Part shown: one piece after another, positions 33,339 to 41,937 of the stretch
Layout: every line of letters starts with the position of its first letter
Position numbering within the stretch: the stretch's first letter is position 1
Source of the DNA: a virus
Length of the DNA stretch: 59,828 nt
Virus record (IMG/VR): IMGVR_UViG_3300037558_000788
Span: 1 to 59,828 of that record
Strand: one strand, 5' to 3'
Notes under the pieces: model-generated
What the model saw: only the letters and a program-made list of their open reading frames with translations
Told to the model about the DNA's origin: nothing
Databases searched by the model: none
Position numbers and translations under genes: made by a program

Positions 33339-33551
33339 ATGAAAACACAAAATAACGATACTCCAATGGCATTCGACGACGGAGGTATGACCTTGAAAGC
33401 TTATTTCGCTGGTCAGGCTTTAGCCGGAATACTAGCCCGAAATAACGGCTTCATTCTCTCAGATGAGGTTCATCGAGAAGATGTAGCTAGCACAGTATGG
33501 TTGATAGCAGACGCTATGATCGAAGACCGTTACGCTACCTCCGACATTTAG
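33339..33551 (+). CDS. Small acidic protein
   Basis: A 70-residue protein, MKTQNNDTPMAFDDGGMTLK, helical middle (AYFAGQALAGILARN) and acidic end (DAMIEDRYATSDI). ATG at 33339 chosen over an upstream in-frame start, which would overlap the basic gene before it. The segment 'MTL(K/R)AYFAGQAL' is typical of small phage proteins of unknown function. Confidence 0.6.
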   Translation: MKTQNNDTPMAFDDGGMTLKAYFAGQALAGILARNNGFILSDEVHREDVASTVWLIADAMIEDRYATSDI

Positions 33552-33552
33552 T

Positions 33553-34650
33553 ATGAGTAACCAACCGGACCATCAAAGCAGGGGCCACGCGGAGTTCTCG
33601 CCATCTAGCCTGAAGTATGTAGCCGCTTGTGCGGGGTATCAGGGCCGTGATGGCACTTCGGCTGCTGCCGAGATGGGGACCAGAATTCACGAGGCTCTAG
33701 AAGTCTTCGATCCTTCTGCCCTGCACACCGAACAAGAGCATGAGATCTACGAAGAGATCGTAGAGATGGAGCAGGACTTCATGGCTAACTTCGGCGAGGT
33801 CTCAGAGGAATTAAACGAGATCCAAGTTGAGGTTGCCCTAGACGGAACCGAGACATGGGGAACCTGTGACCGATTTCTAATCCTTAAAGGCGATGACCGA
33901 GCCGTCATGGCCGACTACAAAACCGGAATCAGTATCATCGATCCGCCCGATAAGAACTGGCAAGCTAAGGCTTATACGACTGGAGCCTTCCAGAAGTATC
34001 CAAACATTCAAGAGATCGTCTTCGCGTTCTACGTGCCGCAACATAATGCGACCCTTCATCACACGTTTACGCGAGGCGATCTCCCTACTCTGGTCGAAGA
34101 CCTTAGCCGTGTTATTACGGCAGGTGAAAAGATTCGACCGAAGTGGCAGTCTGGCACGCCAGAACTAGAGGAATGCACCCCAACTCAATATTGCCGATTC
34201 TGTAGACACGAAGATATTTGTCCCTCGTTAGGTGGACTCGTTATTAGCGTCGCTAAAAAACTAGACACCACGTTACCGGACATCGATCCTACTGACGTAG
34301 ATAATCCGGCTAGACTCTCTGAGCTATTCAACATCGCGAAGATTGTTGAGAACTGGTCAGCGTCCATTAAACGTAAAACACTCGACGCCCTTAAAGACGG
34401 CGAGCAGCTTGATGGACTTAAACTACGCTCGATGGGGAGGACTCGAAAGATTTCTGACAATGCTACTTTTGTAAAAATTGCAAAAAAACATGGAATAGAT
34501 CTCGACACGTTACTCGACCAAGTTAACATCCCGCTCGCCAAGGTTGCCAAAAAAGCGGGAGCCGATAGCAAACAACCTTTCCTCGACGAATGCGAAGATG
34601 CAGGAATCGTAGAAACATCCGACGAGCGACACTGTGTCGCGACTCAATAA
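33553..34650 (+). CDS. PD-(D/E)XK exonuclease, DUF2800/Cas4-like
   Basis: A 365-residue protein. RecB-type nuclease motifs in order: AAEMGTRIHEALE (His), EIQVEVALDGTETWGTCDRF (Asp of the core), VMADYKTGISI (D-x-K) and WQAKAYTTGAFQ (Q-x(3)-Y). Cys in YVAACAGYQG plus YCRFCRHEDICPS give four Cys, as in Fe-S Cas4/AddB-like nucleases. The protein would resect DNA ends for recombination with the ssDNA-binding candidate downstream. The last 110 residues form an extra helical domain. Family DUF2800 by motif order. Confidence 0.8.
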   Translation: MSNQPDHQSRGHAEFSPSSLKYVAACAGYQGRDGTSAAAEMGTRIHEALEVFDPSALHTEQEHEIYEEIVEMEQDFMANFGEVSEELNEIQVEVALDGTETWGTCDRFLILKGDDRAVMADYKTGISIIDPPDKNWQAKAYTTGAFQKYPNIQEIVFAFYVPQHNATLHHTFTRGDLPTLVEDLSRVITAGEKIRPKWQSGTPELEECTPTQYCRFCRHEDICPSLGGLVISVAKKLDTTLPDIDPTDVDNPARLSELFNIAKIVENWSASIKRKTLDALKDGEQLDGLKLRSMGRTRKISDNATFVKIAKKHGIDLDTLLDQVNIPLAKVAKKAGADSKQPFLDECEDAGIVETSDERHCVATQ

Positions 34651-34674
34651 ACCAAACCAACAATAATTGATATT

Positions 34675-35331
34675 ATGGCTAACACCAAAAAACAAGAAGT
34701 CGTTGCTGCCGAGATCAACACTGGTCTTTCCACCAACGTAAGCGGAATTGAAATCGACGTAGAAGACATCGAGATTCCACGTATTAATGTCTGTCAAAAG
34801 ATGTCTCAGTCTGACGCTCCAGTCGGGTCGATCCTCTTCGACAAGACATATGAGATTGCCCCACCAGAGACTCCAGTTAAGACAATTACTGTCGCTGCCC
34901 AGAAGGGCTGGCGGGAGAACATCCCCTTCGATGAAGAGGATATTCCCCGCATTGCTTGGTCTAAATCTGAATCTGAGGCTATCGCAGCAGAATCAGAATG
35001 GGGTATGACTGAGTTTGCGGAGATCACTCTCCTCATGCGCCAGCCTGAAGGGAGTGGGAATGACGAAGCATTTCAGTTGCCTATCGGCGATCACAACTAC
35101 GCATTAGGAAAGATCAACGTAGGTAAGAACGCGTATCGTTCAACCTACAAGCGTCTTGCAACGTTCGCCGCTCTTCAGTCTGGAATTCCTATTCATAGCA
35201 AAGTATGGAACTTCGTGTCTGAAGAACTTAGTAAAGGTAAATACACTTGGTTTAATCCGTCGCTTAGTGTGACTAAGGAAGAAGCTAACGCAGATGTCAC
35301 CGCCTTTGTTAAAAACTTTCTCGGAGCTTAG
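34675..35331 (+). CDS. Likely single-stranded DNA-binding protein
   Basis: A 218-residue protein between the nuclease and polymerase genes. N-terminal acidic part (EIDVEDIEIPRINVCQKMS), then a beta-rich body with KTITVAAQKGWRENIPF, a SEWGMTEFAEITLLMRQPEG segment and a basic NYALGKINVGKNAYRSTYKR segment. Phages commonly place an SSB or annealing protein here, and such proteins are often of this size. No OB-fold signature is provable by eye, so the role rests on position. Leader is AAACCAAACCAACAATAATTG. Confidence 0.45.
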   Translation: MANTKKQEVVAAEINTGLSTNVSGIEIDVEDIEIPRINVCQKMSQSDAPVGSILFDKTYEIAPPETPVKTITVAAQKGWRENIPFDEEDIPRIAWSKSESEAIAAESEWGMTEFAEITLLMRQPEGSGNDEAFQLPIGDHNYALGKINVGKNAYRSTYKRLATFAALQSGIPIHSKVWNFVSEELSKGKYTWFNPSLSVTKEEANADVTAFVKNFLGA

Positions 35332-35333
35332 TT

Positions 35334-35525
35334 ATGACTGACGAAGAGAAAGAACAAAAAACCCGCGATCTCCTTCTCGAAGAGATCACGATGCTCGACG
35401 GCATGATCGCTGAAGTCGAGGATCAGCTCTCCCAAGTCGGAGCCAACTTGAGAAAGTTGAGGGTAGTTCGGGAAGCACTCCAGCATGTTACTGGTGAGCA
35501 GACTGAATTAGATTTGGACTCGTAA
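35334..35525 (+). CDS. Small acidic coiled-coil protein
   Basis: A 63-residue protein; EEITMLDGMIAEVEDQLSQV then NLRKLRVVREALQHV makes one long amphipathic helix. It follows the previous gene by 2 bases and is the last gene before a terminator. It may be a partner of the preceding protein. Function unknown. Confidence 0.6.
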   Translation: MTDEEKEQKTRDLLLEEITMLDGMIAEVEDQLSQVGANLRKLRVVREALQHVTGEQTELDLDS

Positions 35526-35543
35526 TACTAGTAGTTAGAAAGC

Positions 35544-35591
35544 AAGCCCGCCGCAGAGTTTTCCAATTTTTTCTTTGCGGTGGGCTTTTTC
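35544..35591 (+). terminator. Intrinsic terminator within the replication block
   Basis: AAGCCCGCCGCA (35544-35555) pairs with TGCGGTGGGCTT (35576-35587), one G-U pair, 20-base loop, followed by TTT. It separates the accessory genes from the polymerase-primase genes. Confidence 0.8.
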
Positions 35592-35610
35592 TGCTCACAA
35601 ATAAACTTAT

Positions 35611-37368
35611 ATGATTACATACGCATTAGATTTTGAAACCTACTACGACAAGCATTGCTCGATACGGAAGCTCGGCCCCTTAGGGTATTTTTCCCATTAC
35701 GACTTCGATGCTTATATGGTGAGCGTCGTTGGTGATGATGGATACGAATGGGTTGGCCACCCTGAAAATTTTGACTGGCCAATGCTTAACGGCAATATTG
35801 TCCTGTCCCATAACGCATCATTTGATGAAACGCTTTACCTCTACGGCATCAACTATGGTTGGTGGCCTAAAGTAGAACCCGCCGAATGGCACTGCACTGC
35901 TGACATGGCTGCTGCTGTGGGTTTGCCACGATCATTGAAGAACTCAACTGCGGAAGCTTTCGACTTAGAGATCTCCAAATCTACCCGTGATAACATGTCA
36001 GGTAAGACGTGGACTGGTATGACTAAGGAGTTCCAGAAGGAAGTAGAAGAATACGCCATCAAGGACTCTGTTCTCTGCCTCCGTCTGTGGAAGGCTTATG
36101 AGGCCAAATGGTCTCAGTTTGAGCGAGACATCAGCGTCACTAACCGACGTATCGTCCAGAGAGGAATCCCGATTGATGTGGGTGCTTTACGTAAAGCGAA
36201 AGAGACAATCAATGAACTCATTTTTGAAACTGAAAAGGCGATTCCTTGGGCCGACGAAAAGCCCCTACTTAGCCGTAAAGCATTTGACGAGCATTGTATC
36301 GAGTTAGGCATTGAACCGCCTGCTTCTCTCGCTAAGACTGATGTTGATGCCCAGAGATGGATACTCGCACACGGCCACAAATACAAATGGATTGAGGCCG
36401 TAACGAACTGGCGTCGCATTAACACGATCAAGAAAAAACTCGAAAGTTTCGACCACGCTACCATGCCAGACAACCGATACTACGGGGGCATCATGTATTT
36501 TGGTGGACACACCGGACGCTTTAGTGGAAGCGGTGGGAACCTCAACCTCCAGAACTTGCCTAGAGAAGGTATGTTCGGAGTCAATATGCGTAATTTGATT
36601 ACTGCTCCTGAAGGTAAGAAGCTAGTCGTTGTTGACCTCTCACAAATCGAAGTCCGCACTCTATGCTGGTTATCTGGCGACCGAGACACGATGGATGCTA
36701 TCGAAGCATCCGATGACATTTACGAAGCGTTCGCAATCCAATTCGGCCTGTGGTCTGAAGATAAAGGAGTCCTGAAGAAGGAAGATGCCAAGCTGAGGCA
36801 CAAAGTAAAGGCTCTCGTATTAGGCTGCGGCTACGGTGCAGGTGCTAAACGGTTTGCTGAGATGTATGATATGCCTCTGCAAGAAGCTCAAGACGCTGTC
36901 AATCTTTACCGGAGGAAGATCGCGAAGGTTCCCCGCTACTGGAAGAAACTGGACAAAGAAGTCGATAAAGCGTATAATGCTGGTCGCCTGTCTCTGACAC
37001 TCCCGTCAGGAAGGTCGCTTAACTACGGAAATCTTCGCAAGACTCTGGCTCAAGGACGAGTTCAGTTTGTCTCCAGTATTAACCGAAATGGTCAGAAACG
37101 CATCATGAAACTATGGGGTGGAGTCCTCGCTGAGAATCTCTCGCAGGCTTTGGCCAGAGATATTTTTAGTTTCATGATGTTAGAGATCGACAAGGCAGGC
37201 ATAAATATTATCTTCCACGTTCATGATGAAGTAATCTGCGAGTGTGATGAAGATAAAGCTGAAGAAACCCTACAAAAAATTACCCAAATTATGTCCACTC
37301 CTCCTGAGTGGATTAGCGATATTCCTCTGGATGCAGAGGGAGAAATTCTAACCCAATACCAAAAATAA
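35611..37368 (+). CDS. polA: Family A DNA polymerase with 3'-5' exonuclease
   Basis: A 585-residue protein. Exonuclease: DFETYY (D-x-E) at residues 7-12, SHNASFDETLY near 70 and YAIKDSVLCLRL (Y-x(3)-D) near 152. Polymerase: motif A VVVDLSQIEVRTL; motif B RHKVKALVLGCGYG with Lys and Tyr of the O helix; motif C HVHDEV. The residue at the E. coli Phe762 position is Leu. No 5'-3' exonuclease domain. It would copy the phage genome. The stop overlaps the next ATG (TAATG), coupling polymerase and primase. Confidence 0.93.
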   Translation: MITYALDFETYYDKHCSIRKLGPLGYFSHYDFDAYMVSVVGDDGYEWVGHPENFDWPMLNGNIVLSHNASFDETLYLYGINYGWWPKVEPAEWHCTADMAAAVGLPRSLKNSTAEAFDLEISKSTRDNMSGKTWTGMTKEFQKEVEEYAIKDSVLCLRLWKAYEAKWSQFERDISVTNRRIVQRGIPIDVGALRKAKETINELIFETEKAIPWADEKPLLSRKAFDEHCIELGIEPPASLAKTDVDAQRWILAHGHKYKWIEAVTNWRRINTIKKKLESFDHATMPDNRYYGGIMYFGGHTGRFSGSGGNLNLQNLPREGMFGVNMRNLITAPEGKKLVVVDLSQIEVRTLCWLSGDRDTMDAIEASDDIYEAFAIQFGLWSEDKGVLKKEDAKLRHKVKALVLGCGYGAGAKRFAEMYDMPLQEAQDAVNLYRRKIAKVPRYWKKLDKEVDKAYNAGRLSLTLPSGRSLNYGNLRKTLAQGRVQFVSSINRNGQKRIMKLWGGVLAENLSQALARDIFSFMMLEIDKAGINIIFHVHDEVICECDEDKAEETLQKITQIMSTPPEWISDIPLDAEGEILTQYQK

Positions 37369-39563
37369 TGACCTACAGATATTTGCGTAACCTACGCGAC
37401 AGTAAAGCCCAGAAAGCTAATGCCCTCAATAACCTGAAGCTAGCTAAACCAAACTTTAAGAATAAAGCAGACTACCGAGAATGGTGTAGCAATAGTAATA
37501 CTGATCATGTATTCTATTCTTGTGTCGAAGGGCGTGCGCCTTCTAAAAGAGTCAGCAACGACAACCCTGTCCACAAGATTCACGGAGTAGTAGCCGATTA
37601 CGATGCGCCCGTTGATTGGAAATCTTTTCAGAATAAACTAGCGAATGCCTGTGCCTCTATTCCGACTCCTACATGGGCCAGCCGAACCCAAAGTGGTTAC
37701 CTACGACTGGTTTGGGAATTTGAAGCTGTTATACCAATCGATCCATCTATGTATGACTCGTTTATGGGCTACATAAACAAGGCTTTGAAGATGGATAAGT
37801 TGTTCGCTGGATTTGATAAGACTTCGCTAAAACCTAATCAATATTTTGAGTTAGGTGAAGATTGGATTAAAACCGGAAACGAGACCCCAACAGGCATAGT
37901 CCACGCCTGCCTATCGAAAGCTGTATCTTCTAAGCCGCCAGAGTCTTCTGACACATCAATTCCTTTAGATGTGGTTTGTTCTGAAGTCGAATCCCGATTC
38001 CCGAATCGGTGGTTCGGTGAATTTGAAGTAGGAGCCAGAGGACCACTGTTCTGGATTGATGACGGTATTGACCGTGATGGTTGTCAGATTGTAGAAGATG
38101 GTATCGTCTGTTATTCAGACAGAGCTGGCAAAGGATTCATGAGTTGGTCAGAAATCTTTGGTAGTTCATTCGTCAAAGACTATGAGACCAAGAAGCTGGC
38201 TAACCTCCTCGACGAATACTGGTTTAATGGTAAGACCTTCTTCAAGCTTCTGTATGGTAACGCTGTTTCAATACCGAAGGAACAACTTCTTCTTGAGCTG
38301 CGTCAGGCGGGCTTCTCTGTCAGAGTAAGAAGAGGGAGAGCAATCAGTGAAGTAGAAGAAGCTCTTCTGACAGTCAGTAACAACAACCGGATTGACGAGA
38401 TCGCTCCTGTCGTGTTCTCAAAAGAACGCATTGTATCATATAACGCTAGCCGGATTCTTAACTGCTCTAACCTAGTTCCGGTTGACCCTGACTCCGACGG
38501 CGACCCGTCAAAGTGGCCGTTCCTCCATCATTGGTTGAATCAGCTATTTGTGGATAGCTCAAAGAACTCGGCCTTAGATTATTTTTACTCGTGGATGCAG
38601 CGTTTCTACACTGCGGTTTTGGATAGGGTTCCCTTACAGGGACAAGCTCTGCTGCTGGTCGGGCCGACAGGTCGCGGCAAGTCGCTATTGTCGAACAAAA
38701 TTATCAGCGGTCTCGTAGGGGGTTTCTCTGATGCGTCTGATTATCTGTCAGGTCAGACGAAGTTTAACAAAGACTTAGGTCGTGTCGCCTCATGGGTTAT
38801 TGACGATACGACCTCAGCAGCTAGCTTCCAAGACCAGAGACGTGCGACTGAACTGCTCAAGCGTGCGGTAGCCAATCCTAGAGTCGAGTATATGGCTAAG
38901 TATGCGGACGCCATGTCGATTCCTTGGACAGGGCGAGTTATCTTGTCTCTGAACATGGACGCCAACTCGTTGTCAGTGATTCCTTCTCTGGATACCAGTA
39001 ATCGAGATAAGCTCATGGCCTTGTTGATCAGCGATAAGTCTACCAATAGTTTTCCTGATAACGCGCAGCTTGAGGCTACCATCGAACAAGAGCTACCGCA
39101 CTTCGGTAGGTTCCTACTCGACTGGGAGGTTCCCCAAGGAGTAAAGGATGTTGGTCGGTTCGGAGTTAAGTCATACATCGAACCTACCATCGCAGACGCC
39201 GCGTATGATAACAGCAGCCGTAGCTCGATTGCAGAGTTGGTTGAATTCTTCGCCAAGCGTTGCCGTGAAGTTTACCCTGACTTAGATATATGGAGCGGGA
39301 CTCTTACTGAGTTTCAGGTGACCCTCCACGAGTTAAACAACGGACGTGACGTAGGTTCTTCCCGTAATTTGGAGTTCTGTCGAAGAGGGATGATAACTCT
39401 TGAAGAAGCAAGTCGGGTCAATAACAAGATCCGTCCTGTTATTTCTCAAGGACAAGGTGGGGGTAAATTGTGGAGCATTGACCTGAGTGAGATTTACGAT
39501 ATAGGTTATAAAGCGGATGACAAACGAAGATCTTCAGATCAGGAGGCAGGAACTTTGCGGTGA
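37368..39563 (+). CDS. Primase-helicase (AEP-like plus SF3-type helicase)
   Basis: A 731-residue protein. The N-terminal 150 residues contain VHKIHGVVADYDAPVDW, a D-x-D metal motif like archaeo-eukaryotic primases. Residues about 420-600 are an ATPase: LLVGPTGRGKSLLSNK (Walker A), ASWVIDDTTSAASF (Walker B) and VILSLNMDANSLSV (sensor), as in VapE/DUF5906-like superfamily 3 helicases. It would make primers and unwind DNA. It starts on the polymerase stop. The C-terminal 130 residues lack a known domain. Confidence 0.8.
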   Translation: MTYRYLRNLRDSKAQKANALNNLKLAKPNFKNKADYREWCSNSNTDHVFYSCVEGRAPSKRVSNDNPVHKIHGVVADYDAPVDWKSFQNKLANACASIPTPTWASRTQSGYLRLVWEFEAVIPIDPSMYDSFMGYINKALKMDKLFAGFDKTSLKPNQYFELGEDWIKTGNETPTGIVHACLSKAVSSKPPESSDTSIPLDVVCSEVESRFPNRWFGEFEVGARGPLFWIDDGIDRDGCQIVEDGIVCYSDRAGKGFMSWSEIFGSSFVKDYETKKLANLLDEYWFNGKTFFKLLYGNAVSIPKEQLLLELRQAGFSVRVRRGRAISEVEEALLTVSNNNRIDEIAPVVFSKERIVSYNASRILNCSNLVPVDPDSDGDPSKWPFLHHWLNQLFVDSSKNSALDYFYSWMQRFYTAVLDRVPLQGQALLLVGPTGRGKSLLSNKIISGLVGGFSDASDYLSGQTKFNKDLGRVASWVIDDTTSAASFQDQRRATELLKRAVANPRVEYMAKYADAMSIPWTGRVILSLNMDANSLSVIPSLDTSNRDKLMALLISDKSTNSFPDNAQLEATIEQELPHFGRFLLDWEVPQGVKDVGRFGVKSYIEPTIADAAYDNSSRSSIAELVEFFAKRCREVYPDLDIWSGTLTEFQVTLHELNNGRDVGSSRNLEFCRRGMITLEEASRVNNKIRPVISQGQGGGKLWSIDLSEIYDIGYKADDKRRSSDQEAGTLR

Positions 39564-39744
39564 GTTTTGGATGGAACTTCGGCAGATTCTAGAACAAATT
39601 GGAGGTGACCCATCTGTTATAGATGCTTACTTAGATGCCCCTCTCAGTGAGTTTGTAGATTTCGTAGCTCCGAATGGTATAAGGCCCGTCTATAGAAAGG
39701 CGGGCCACATCCACCATAATTGCCTACCTCCGGAGGAGAAGTGA
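39517..39744 (+). CDS. Small protein at the end of the replication block
   Basis: A 75-residue protein, MTNEDLQIRRQELCGEFWME, overlapping the primase gene by 47 bases in another frame and the converging 39724-40242 gene by 21 bases. It carries an 8-bp hairpin (39683-39706) near its end that could act as a 3' structure. Overlaps at both ends lower confidence. No family recognised. Confidence 0.5.
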   Translation: MTNEDLQIRRQELCGEFWMELRQILEQIGGDPSVIDAYLDAPLSEFVDFVAPNGIRPVYRKAGHIHHNCLPPEEK

Positions 39745-40242
39745 CTCGAACGCATCAGGCCGACGAGTTCTCTTAATCTCGATGTTGTAGCCGTCAGCTT
39801 TAAAACGAAATCCGTCTGCGTCACGCTCGCCTCTCTCGTTGAATCGTTTCTTGTGTATAATAGACTTCTTAGGGGACCAGCCACAGAGCCATACCTTCCG
39901 TAGACCTTTGTGAACGCGCATAAAGAAGTATACGTCGGCTTCAAACTTACTAAACTTAGTCCTGACAACAGAAGCATTGTAGTTTAGTTTAGGTGGGGTG
40001 TTGCAACTCTTAGCCTTAACGTCAACCTTAAGACCTTTATATTCGTAATCGTGGGTGTAGGACTTGTCCCCTACGTAGTCGAACTGCTTAAAGGTTTTCT
40101 CAAAAGCGACTTCACCTAAGAAGCCAGTCATGTTTCCTTTTCCATTAGTGAACGATGTCCTGAGATTGCCTAAAGCGTCGGACCTTCGGCACGCCTCAGC
40201 GACATCTTCTGGTGTAGGTATGTAGAGTATGAATCGACTCAA
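39724..40242 (-). CDS. PD-(D/E)XK nuclease-like protein
   Basis: A 172-residue protein. Motif order fits a restriction-endonuclease-like fold: GFLGEVAFEKTF (Glu), then HDYEYKGLKVDVKAKSCN (Asp and Lys as D-x-K), then beta and basic C-terminal parts. The start is TTG at 40242. It is the last gene of the minus-strand late block and faces the replication genes. It may trim DNA, repair damage or attack host DNA. Target unknown. Confidence 0.55.
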   Translation of the reverse strand: MSRFILYIPTPEDVAEACRRSDALGNLRTSFTNGKGNMTGFLGEVAFEKTFKQFDYVGDKSYTHDYEYKGLKVDVKAKSCNTPPKLNYNASVVRTKFSKFEADVYFFMRVHKGLRKVWLCGWSPKKSIIHKKRFNERGERDADGFRFKADGYNIEIKRTRRPDAFESLLLRR

Positions 40243-40253
40243 AATTTATTTGG

Positions 40254-41477
40254 TTAAGCATCAAACTCAAGTTTGATTGCTCTAGATGTCCCAGCTAACC
40301 CTAAATAAACGTTGCTACCTTTAACTAAGGCTGCCGTCGAGTATCCGGTTCCAAGGCTCATTATGCCAGAACCTTCTTTAGCTGTGGGTTTCCCATCCAT
40401 GAAGTCATGCTCGTAATCTTTCCACTGAAACTCAAGCGTGGTTGGGTTAATCCGAAAACATTTCGTATCTGCCCAGAAAGCACTATACAACCAACCATCA
40501 GGCCCAAGATAACCTTGAAAATTTTTGTTCTTATTAGCAACCGAGAGGTAATCTTCGGGTAGTTTAAACTCTTGATAGGTATCGTCTTCACAGTTGATTA
40601 CGAGAAACATTTTACCTTGGCGTGGTAAACAGAATATTTTATTCACTGCCTCAACATAAGTAGCGCCTACATACTTTACCGAGAATCCAGACACTCCCGA
40701 CGTAACGGGCGGGCCATCTAAGTATTTAAAAACTCCGTCTTTATCGATCTTAGCAACACTTGTTCCCAACGCTGGGGGCATGTATACCTCTTTTTTCTTA
40801 TCAGTAGCCGCTCCCCAAATGTGGTTAAACATTGTAAACCTATTTGGTTTAGGTGGGGTAAATGAAGATACTTGTTTTGTCTTAGTATCATAGGTAAACA
40901 TCTGTAGCGTCTTGGTGTAAGACGGCATATAGATGATTCCGTTGTTGCCTTCTGCTCCTGATCTTACTTGAGGACTCATCCTGAATTTCTTTTCTAGAGA
41001 AATCAGTCCAATTTTTCTGTTTAGTTTTGCTATTGCACTTGCGTAAGCTGGTAGAAAGTAAGTGTATCCGTCGGATGCTTCGACATTACCAATGAATCCC
41101 CTGTATCCCGAAGCCTGTCTCTCGATTCGATCAGCCGCAGTATCGGTTTTAATATGCACGTCTGACTTATAGCCCAATGAATGGATTGTGCCGTCATCGC
41201 CAAGAGCCATCGTGCGCGTCTTAGTTAAGTTTCCTTTGAACTCGCCTTCTAGATACTTAAAGCGAGGCCAAGGTGTAGAGCTAAAACTAGAACTAGAACT
41301 AGAACTAGAACTAGAGCTAGAGCTAGAGCTAGAGCTAGAGCTAGAACTAGAACTAGAACTAGAACTAGAGCTAGAGCTAGAGCTAGAGCTAGAGCTAGAG
41401 CTAGAACTTTGTTCCCTAAGATTTTTTAAAATCTCTTGGAGAAGTTTAATTATTTTTTCTAACGTCTGATAGATCAT
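40254..41477 (-). CDS. Beta-propeller tail protein with poly-Ser linker
   Basis: A 407-residue protein. Residues 1-23 are a helix (MIYQTLEKIIKLLQEILKNL), then about 41 Ser as a linker, then six or more blades of a beta-propeller (repeats such as DGTIHSLGYK, NGIIYMPSYTKT, KKEVYMPPALGTSVAKI, VNKIFCLPRQGKMFLVI, DGWLYSAFW). Blades resemble those in the 49231-51432 protein (IYCFPRHGNAILKID). The layout, a helical anchor with a flexible stalk and a binding head, suggests a virion-surface receptor- or glycan-binding protein. Confidence 0.7.
   Translation of the reverse strand: MIYQTLEKIIKLLQEILKNLREQSSSSSSSSSSSSSSSSSSSSSSSSSSSSSSSSSSSSSSSSSFSSTPWPRFKYLEGEFKGNLTKTRTMALGDDGTIHSLGYKSDVHIKTDTAADRIERQASGYRGFIGNVEASDGYTYFLPAYASAIAKLNRKIGLISLEKKFRMSPQVRSGAEGNNGIIYMPSYTKTLQMFTYDTKTKQVSSFTPPKPNRFTMFNHIWGAATDKKKEVYMPPALGTSVAKIDKDGVFKYLDGPPVTSGVSGFSVKYVGATYVEAVNKIFCLPRQGKMFLVINCEDDTYQEFKLPEDYLSVANKNKNFQGYLGPDGWLYSAFWADTKCFRINPTTLEFQWKDYEHDFMDGKPTAKEGSGIMSLGTGYSTAALVKGSNVYLGLAGTSRAIKLEFDA
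41284..41406. repeat. Hexamer microsatellite encoding poly-Ser
   Basis: About 20 tandem TCTAGY units on the minus strand give alternating TCT and AGT/AGC serine codons. AGC-type units form two blocks and AGT-type units two blocks, a pattern expected from block duplication. The other strand reads (EL)n, which is not a gene. Confidence 0.9.
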
Positions 41478-41749
41478 TTCTTACGTGCCTTTTTAAGGGT
41501 GCTGCTTTTACTCCGGTAGCGTGCAGTTTTATCTGCGATCTTCTTAGGCTGCTTAACAAACTGTTTACCGGCCTTCATACCCTTACGTTTCTTGCGACTG
41601 GTTTGGGCATACTCTTCGTCGGTTAAAGCTTCACGCGCAGCCTTCGGCAAATACCGCTCACCTGTCTTCAGTGAAGGCTTACCAGACTTGGTTCCCCATT
41701 TCTTTCCTGTCCAGTTGTCGAGAGATCTCTGTGAAGCTTTCTTAGGCAT
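41474..41749 (-). CDS. Small basic protein (DUF5872-like)
   Basis: A 91-residue protein, SQRSLDNWTGKKWGTKSGKP, then RYLPKAAREALTDEEYAQTS and GKQFVKQPKKIADKTARYRS. This set of segments is found in small proteins of phages and large DNA viruses (DUF5872-like); function unknown. It is rich in Lys and Arg. The start overlaps the upstream stop, and its stop overlaps the propeller gene's ATG. Confidence 0.7.
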   Translation of the reverse strand: MPKKASQRSLDNWTGKKWGTKSGKPSLKTGERYLPKAAREALTDEEYAQTSRKKRKGMKAGKQFVKQPKKIADKTARYRSKSSTLKKARKK

Positions 41750-41937
41750 TAGTAACCGGAGCGTTTGCGGATGATTTTTTTAGCCTTCTTCTTAGTAGAA
41801 GACTTAGTCGATGGTTTACTTGCTGGCTTTGCGTGTCCGTATCCTTTTTTCTTCATAGCTAAATGTTGTTCGTAAGTGTTGGCTTTATAAGCCTTTCCAG
41901 ACTTATCATACATCATGTGTGGTTTAAATTGTTTCAT
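41749..41937 (-). CDS. Small basic protein
   Basis: A 62-residue protein; start MKQFKPHMMYDKSGKAYKAN at 41937, one base of which is shared with the upstream stop (TAATG). The C-terminus is very basic (KPASKPSTKSSTKKKAKKII). An upstream in-frame start was rejected because it would overlap the 41937-42116 gene throughout. Phages often carry this MMYDKSGKAYKA type of protein; role unknown. Confidence 0.6.
   Translation of the reverse strand: MKQFKPHMMYDKSGKAYKANTYEQHLAMKKKGYGHAKPASKPSTKSSTKKKAKKIIRKRSGY

Noticed and set aside
29348-39744. Lysogeny module in the plus-strand block
   Set aside because: No integrase, excisionase or CI-like repressor was seen; the HTH proteins are better explained as terminase small subunit and a small winged-helix regulator.
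41188-41469. Plus-strand open frame with (Glu-Leu)n
   Set aside because: It is the antisense reading of the poly-Ser microsatellite; the minus-strand gene is coupled to its neighbours and has a globular domain.
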